Assembly (NCBI GenBank): GCA_024685545.1
Contig: JAIKVR010000072.1
Location: 20,322-84,321, forward strand
Direction: 5' to 3'
DNA from: Eubacteriales bacterium
GTDB lineage: Bacteria > Bacillota > Clostridia > Eubacteriales > Anaerofustaceae
DNA length: 64,000 nucleotides
Position 1 is the first letter of the stretch; each line of letters starts with the position of its first letter. The position numbers and the translations under genes are program-made. The notes beneath the pieces were generated by a model. That model made no database searches and had not been told where the DNA came from. It worked only from the letters and a program-made list of their open reading frames with translations. Below, piece by piece: positions 59,814-64,000 of the stretch.

Positions 59814-60875
59814 ATGAACAGAAAAATACCTTTTTCGGAAGAAGAATTAAGGGTAGTCGAAGTCCGTCCCGGCTTTATGGGCCGTCCGGGCAACCCCATT
59901 ATGAATACCCCGGTCACACCGAAGGAAAACATCACAGCTCTGTTTTGGGACAGAGAGTCCTACTGGTATCCCCTTCCGGGAGAATCAGGCTACTGGGCAG
60001 CCCCCTTCTACAACGATATGTTGGGCAGAGGCGGACCGGCAGGCACTACCGACGCTTTCGGAATCGTTTGGGAATGGGTTGAATCCGCCCGCGGTTCCAT
60101 CGTCCATCCCGGCGATCCCTTCCTGGCAAATGCCAACGAGTGGCCGGACAAGATCCACTTCCCCAATCTTGACGAAATAGACTGGAAGGCAGATGTCGAA
60201 AAGTCTCAGATGCCGGATCTCCGTTTCTCTCCTCAGATGTCCCTGATAAACGGCTTCTGGTTTGAGAGGCTGATCTCCTTCATGGACTTCGCCCCCGCCG
60301 CCACGGCGCTTGTCGACGAGGACCAGCAGGACGCCGTTAAGTCCCTCTTCAGGGCCACCACGGATTTTGCCTGCGATCTTGTCGATCATATCGTCCATTA
60401 TTATCCGTTCCTTGATGGCTTCAATATCCACGATGACTGGGGCGCACAGAAGAACCCGTTCTTCTCCATGGATATCGCCTATGAGTTCTTCGTTCCCTAC
60501 ATGAGGGATCTGACGGATCATATGCACTCCTACGGCAAGTACGTTACTCTCCACTCCTGCGGCAACAACGAGAAGAGAGTCCAGGCGTTCATCGACGGCG
60601 GATTCGATCAGTGGGATCCCCAGCCAATGAACGATACACACGCACTTTACGAGGAATTCGGCGACAAGATGATCTTCGGGATAATCCCGGATCAGTTCGA
60701 TCCCGAAAAGACCTCGGTACAAGAGCAGAGAGAACGCGCCAGAGCATACGTTGACAAGTTCTACAAGCCCGGCAAGGTCTCCATGTTCAACCTTTACGCA
60801 GGCCCGGTCATGACCGATGCGTTCAAGGAAGAGGTCTATGTATATTCCCGCAAGAAGTACGGCGGCACCCTCTGA
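59814..60875 (+). CDS. Uroporphyrinogen decarboxylase/methyltransferase-like TIM-barrel protein
   Basis: A 353-residue protein of the UroD superfamily, which includes heme-pathway decarboxylases and zinc-dependent corrinoid methyltransferases (MtaA/CmuA type). The motif VTLHSCGNNEKRV near residue 255 has the His-x-Cys pair that binds zinc in the methyltransferase branch. FNIHDDWGAQKNPFF and the C-terminal MFNLYAGPVM are also typical. No heme genes are nearby, so transfer of a methyl group from a demethylated substrate is more likely than decarboxylation. The start has GAAAGGA in front. It is a single-gene unit ending in a terminator. Confidence 0.8.
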   Translation: MNRKIPFSEEELRVVEVRPGFMGRPGNPIMNTPVTPKENITALFWDRESYWYPLPGESGYWAAPFYNDMLGRGGPAGTTDAFGIVWEWVESARGSIVHPGDPFLANANEWPDKIHFPNLDEIDWKADVEKSQMPDLRFSPQMSLINGFWFERLISFMDFAPAATALVDEDQQDAVKSLFRATTDFACDLVDHIVHYYPFLDGFNIHDDWGAQKNPFFSMDIAYEFFVPYMRDLTDHMHSYGKYVTLHSCGNNEKRVQAFIDGGFDQWDPQPMNDTHALYEEFGDKMIFGIIPDQFDPEKTSVQEQRERARAYVDKFYKPGKVSMFNLYAGPVMTDAFKEEVYVYSRKKYGGTL

Positions 60876-60925
60876 TACTCTGTCATAAAGACAAACAGCG
60901 TTCGGGAAACAGTAATACAGTCTAT

Positions 60926-60967
60926 ACAGAAGAGGCATGAGCAATATCCTGCCTCTTCTGTTTTAAT
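60926..60967 (+). terminator. Intrinsic terminator after the UroD-like gene
   Basis: ACAGAAGAGGCA pairs with TGCCTCTTCTGT around a 12-base loop, followed by TTTAATC. The following 60968-61168 stretch holds no feature seen. Confidence 0.85.
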
Positions 60968-61168
60968 CAGTTTTCTTTAGAATTATCCTTCCTCCGGACC
61001 TGTCATTAAACTCTGCAAAACTGCTTCAACATGTTTTCTAAACATATAGCTTCAGCTGCCATCGCTTTACTGCCCTGCCCTGACCCGGCTGACAGACAGT
61101 GCTTTTGATCGACTGCAATGGCGGAGCGATGTTTTTCTTCTTCTTTCCCCTTCTCTGTATTTAAATAA

Positions 61169-61197
61169 TTGAATTGTATGTTTTTTTGCGGTATTAT
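61169..61197 (+). promoter_or_regulatory. Promoter for metG
   Basis: TTGAAT, a 17-base spacer and TATTAT lie on the plus strand; the start is predicted near 61204, giving a 45-base leader with no T-box. Confidence 0.8.
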
Positions 61198-61248
61198 GGC
61201 TGTACCTGTTCATTAACAGGGAAACTAACCACCGGAGGTAACATATCT

Positions 61249-63240
61249 ATGTCAGATGAGCCCAAAAAACCTTTTTACATCACTACGGCCATCGCTTACA
61301 CGTCCGGCAAACCACATATCGGCAATTTATACGAAATAGTGCTTGCGGACGCAATTGCCCGCTTCATGCGCTTCAGCGGATATGACGTATATTTCCAGAC
61401 TGGCACCGACGAGCACGGGCAGAAGATACAGGATAAGGCAGAGGCGGCGGGCATGGCCCCCCAGACATTCGTGGACATGATCTCGGGCGAGATCAGGCGC
61501 AACTGGGATGTCATGAACATCTCCTACGACCGTTTCATCCGCACTACCGACCCTGGCCACATGGCCAAGATCCAGAAGATATTCAAACGCTACTATGAAC
61601 AGGGCGATATCTATAAGGGCATGTATGAGGGCTGGTACTGCAAGCCTGACGAATCTTTCTACACCGAAAGCCAGCTTATCGACGGCAAATGCCCGGACTG
61701 CGGTCGGCCTGTCGAGTATGCCAAGGAAGAAGCCTACTTTTTCAAGCTTTCCAAGTATGCAAAGCGTCTGGAAGAGTACATCGAATCACATCCAGATTTC
61801 ATTCAGCCGGAATCCCGCAAAAATGAGATGCTCAACAACTTTATACGCCCGGGACTCAAAGACCTGTGTGTTTCGCGCACCAGCTTCAACTGGGGAATAC
61901 CCGTTGATTTCGACCCGGGACATGTAGTTTACGTCTGGATAGATGCACTCGCCAATTACATAACCTTCCCCGGATATAACCCGGACGGCGATGATGAGCC
62001 TTCATTCAAGAAATACTGGCCGGCTGACCTTCACCTGGTCGGCAAGGACATAATACGATTCCATACGATATACTGGCCCATCATGCTGATGGCTCTGGAT
62101 CTGCCGCTTCCGAAGAAGGTCTTCGGTCATCCTTGGCTCCTGGTAGGAGGAGGCAAGATGAGCAAGTCAAAGGGGAACGTGATCTATGCCGACGATCTGG
62201 TCCATTCCTTCGGTCTTGACGCGATACGCTATTATTGTCTTAAGGAAATGCCCTTTGCACAGGACGGCAACCTAACCTACGACCTGATCATCGATAGAGT
62301 GAACGGAGAACTGGTAAATATCCTGGGCAACCTGGTAAACCGCACCATGGCTATGACAAACCAGTACTTTGACGGAGTGATCCCTGCAAAGTGCATTGAT
62401 GAAGCCATGGACAGTGATCTTATTAACGAAGCTTCGACCATTTTCGACAGAGTCAGCGAGAAGATGGCTGATCTGAGGATCTCCGACTCGATGCAGCTGA
62501 TACTTGACCTGTTCAGACGCGCGAATAAATATGTTGACGAGACACAGCCCTGGGTGCTTGCCAAGGATCCGGATAAAAGAGAGCGCCTCGGCGGAGTGCT
62601 TTACAATCTGTTGGAAGTTATCAGGATCTCCGCCTGTCTGATCAGATGCTACTTGCCCGACACCGGAGATAAAATGCTGAAAATGCTCTCCTGCAGCGAT
62701 GATTCGATGGAATCCTGCCTGTCTTTCGGTCTGCTGGTGTCAGGAACAAAGCTCGGAGCATCTGAAAAGCTCTTTGAGCGCATCGATCCCGTAAAGCAGA
62801 TGGTAGCCGTAGAGGAATACCTTGCCAACAAACCGAAGTCTGCTGCGGAAGCAGCAAATGTAATCGCCGCAGCGCCTGCCACGGAGGAGACAAACGAGAA
62901 TCCGCCCGATGAGGGCAGCTATATTACGGTAGATGATTTCGGAAAAGTGGAACTGAAAGTAGGAAAGATCCTTTCCGCCGAAAAGCATCCCGACGCGGAT
63001 AAACTTCTGATATTAAAGGTAGATACCGGTGAAAAGATACGCACGATAGTTTCAGGTATCGCCAAGTATTATAAACCAGAAGAGATCACAGGAAGGACTG
63101 TCACAGTCGTTGCAAACCTCAAACCTGCAAAGTTGAGAGGTATCCTGAGCGAAGGCATGATACTGATGGCCGAACATGATGGAAAGCTTTCCTTCGTGGC
63201 GTCATCGGACGATATTCCCGCAGGAGGTTCTGTCAGATAA
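61249..63240 (+). CDS. metG: Methionyl-tRNA synthetase
   Basis: A 663-residue class I synthetase charging tRNA-Met. The HIGH motif is GKPHIGNLYE, and the KMSKS motif is GGGKMSKSKGN. The anticodon-binding domain follows, and a C-terminal tRNA-binding (EMAPII-like) domain starts near residue 560 (ITVDDFGKVELKVGKIL). The zinc-knuckle region reads YCKPDESF then KCPDCGRP, so one of the four usual cysteines is Asp (C-x2-D ... C-x2-C). A longer frame opens at 61174, but the ATG at 61249 with GGAGGT in front is the true start. It overlaps the next gene by one base (TAATG). Confidence 0.96.
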   Translation: MSDEPKKPFYITTAIAYTSGKPHIGNLYEIVLADAIARFMRFSGYDVYFQTGTDEHGQKIQDKAEAAGMAPQTFVDMISGEIRRNWDVMNISYDRFIRTTDPGHMAKIQKIFKRYYEQGDIYKGMYEGWYCKPDESFYTESQLIDGKCPDCGRPVEYAKEEAYFFKLSKYAKRLEEYIESHPDFIQPESRKNEMLNNFIRPGLKDLCVSRTSFNWGIPVDFDPGHVVYVWIDALANYITFPGYNPDGDDEPSFKKYWPADLHLVGKDIIRFHTIYWPIMLMALDLPLPKKVFGHPWLLVGGGKMSKSKGNVIYADDLVHSFGLDAIRYYCLKEMPFAQDGNLTYDLIIDRVNGELVNILGNLVNRTMAMTNQYFDGVIPAKCIDEAMDSDLINEASTIFDRVSEKMADLRISDSMQLILDLFRRANKYVDETQPWVLAKDPDKRERLGGVLYNLLEVIRISACLIRCYLPDTGDKMLKMLSCSDDSMESCLSFGLLVSGTKLGASEKLFERIDPVKQMVAVEEYLANKPKSAAEAANVIAAAPATEETNENPPDEGSYITVDDFGKVELKVGKILSAEKHPDADKLLILKVDTGEKIRTIVSGIAKYYKPEEITGRTVTVVANLKPAKLRGILSEGMILMAEHDGKLSFVASSDDIPAGGSVR

Positions 63241-63797
63241 TGGCAGTGCGCAGAAAACTGAGAGGGACTTTTGACAGCCCGGCTGATAAAAAACGCCGCC
63301 GTACTGCGATACTAAGAGGGATCCTGTTTTCCTTCATCATACTGGCTGCAGCTGCTGTCACAGCGCTTGTCATAACCCAGCGCCGTTATGGATACATCCC
63401 TTCAATAAGGCAAATGGCTGCCAAGAGGATCGAAGTGACGCTGCCGGAAGACGGTACAGAATATGAGATCATGCCAGGTACTGTTGTTAAACTGGATATC
63501 AAAGCTGTTATTACAACGTGGAATTCCCGCAGAGACACCGACCTTACCGAAAAGTACAAGCTGAGAATGTTCTTCTCCGACGCGACCATCTGTGACAGAC
63601 CGGAATTCAACGAGATCGCCCTGCACAGTGACGTTAAAGCAGGAACGACCTTCACTGTAACGATAGTCTACGCGGATCAGACAAGAGTACTCAATTTCAC
63701 TGTCGTCAGCGGACAGACCAATCCGGGGACTGATGAAGATGAGGATACCGGCGAAGAACAGCCAGAGAATGGATCCACGGAGACCGATGGCCAGTAG
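63240..63797 (+). CDS. Single-pass membrane protein of unknown function
   Basis: A 185-residue protein not recognised. A basic N-terminus (KKRRRTAILRG) is followed by one membrane helix (about residues 27-46) and an extracytoplasmic part of about 110 residues with beta character (IEVTLPEDGTEYEIMPGTVV). A Glu/Asp-rich, low-complexity tail ends it (TDEDEDTGEEQPENGSTETD). It is translationally coupled to metG (TAATG overlap), so its level follows metG. A role in envelope processes is guessed from topology only. Confidence 0.8.
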   Translation: MAVRRKLRGTFDSPADKKRRRTAILRGILFSFIILAAAAVTALVITQRRYGYIPSIRQMAAKRIEVTLPEDGTEYEIMPGTVVKLDIKAVITTWNSRRDTDLTEKYKLRMFFSDATICDRPEFNEIALHSDVKAGTTFTVTIVYADQTRVLNFTVVSGQTNPGTDEDEDTGEEQPENGSTETDGQ

Positions 63798-63817
63798 TCA
63801 GTTTATTCCCAAACGCA

Positions 63818-63858
63818 CAAAACGCCTTCTCTATTCAGATGAAGGCGTTTTTTATTTT
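63818..63858 (+). terminator. Intrinsic terminator after the metG operon
   Basis: AACGCCTTC pairs with GAAGGCGTT around a ten-base loop, followed by TTTTTATTTTT. Confidence 0.9.
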
Positions 63859-63891
63859 TACTGTCCGTAGCAAATGACGGTCCTAACGGAT

Positions 63892-63919
63892 CAAAACAGG
63901 CGGGCTTTATGCCCGCCTG
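63892..63919 (-). terminator. Terminator for a leftward gene entering from the right edge
   Basis: AGGCGGGC pairs with GCCCGCCT around a four-to-five-base loop. On the minus strand it is followed by GTTTTGATC. Confidence 0.75.
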
Positions 63920-63949
63920 AGATTCTTTAGGTATAACTTATTTAAGAGT

Positions 63950-64000
63950 TTATAGGTCCTTGACCATTTCCTTTGCCTTGATGGCGGCAGCGCCGGCGTC
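63950..64000 (-). CDS. C-terminal end of a leftward gene, possibly a corrinoid protein
   Basis: Only 16 codons and the stop are in the window: DAGAAAIKAKEMVKDL. Short tails of this kind (D-A-xx-A-xxKAKE) are common at the end of cobalamin-binding methyltransferase corrinoid proteins. The UroD/MtaA-like gene 3 kb away makes this plausible, but the fragment is too short to be sure. The gene continues beyond the right edge. Confidence 0.4.
   Translation of the reverse strand, partial: DAGAAAIKAKEMVKDL

Noticed and set aside
59985..60944. 319-codon minus-strand frame opposite the UroD-like gene
   Set aside because: It mirrors a gene with clear family motifs and has no ribosome site or homology.

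Overview
The window looks like a chromosomal segment of an anaerobic, low-to-mid GC Clostridia-type Firmicute (Bacillota). The signs are: a complete S10-spc-alpha ribosomal super-operon in Firmicute order, including map, a KOW-domain protein, infA and rpmJ; zinc-ribbon (cysteine-bearing) forms of S4, S14, L24, L36 and adenylate kinase; an ECF transporter module and truA after rplQ; a YerC/TrpR-like protein; a two-subunit transketolase; a FeoB-associated cysteine-rich small protein; and a close relative of the C. difficile orphan methyltransferase CamA. No rRNA operon, CRISPR array, insertion sequence or intact prophage is visible. One tRNA gene (Leu, anticodon UAG) is present. The species cannot be named from sequence alone; a gut or rumen Clostridia lineage is an inference.

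Layout. 1-4.0 kb: the 5' part of rpoB (runs off the left edge), pth and pgi. 4.0-8.3 kb: a MarR regulator driving a heterodimeric ABC exporter. 8.3-11.1 kb: a CDF metal exporter behind a structured, terminator-bearing leader (candidate NiCo/czcD-type riboswitch), then an MFS transporter and a GIY-YIG protein. 11.2-13.8 kb: a three-gene surface-glycan cluster (GT2-GtrA glycosyltransferase, phosphodiester glycosidase, Ala-rich membrane protein). 14.0-18.8 kb: iron handling, with iscS-iscU divergent from an Rrf2/IscR regulator across two palindromic operators, and feoA-feoB-small Cys-rich protein. 19.0-21.6 kb: a polar amino-acid ABC importer plus yerC. 21.8-40.6 kb: one long leftward block from rpsJ to truA, carrying ribosomal proteins, secY, adk, map, infA, rpoA and the ECF energizing module. 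40.6-46.8 kb: a MBG/YDG-repeat surface protein with a very acidic cytoplasmic tail, the CamA-like methyltransferase, a TIM-barrel sugar isomerase and a ROK kinase. 46.9-48.6 kb: an AT-richer islet beside tRNA-Leu with an unknown protein and decayed Vsr and HNH endonucleases. 48.6-56 kb: nth, a PfkB sugar kinase, YibE/F, TcdA, XpaC-like, peptidoglycan-binding and PAP2 proteins. 56-59.6 kb: a GlmU uridylyltransferase domain alone, prs, and the two transketolase halves, linking pentose phosphate to PRPP and sugar nucleotides. 59.8-64 kb: a UroD/methyltransferase-like protein, metG, a membrane protein and the last codons of a possible corrinoid protein.

Regulation is unusually legible. Many promoters are near-consensus sigma-A sites with 17-bp spacers, most operons end in clear intrinsic terminators, and several genes have a TATAAT box only 6 nt before the start codon, which predicts leaderless or nearly leaderless mRNAs. 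The most interesting items are the CamA-like epigenetic methyltransferase, the candidate metal riboswitch upstream of a CDF protein with an all-carboxylate metal site, the decayed Vsr/HNH islet at tRNA-Leu, the single-domain GlmU next to prs, and the acidic-tailed repeat protein.
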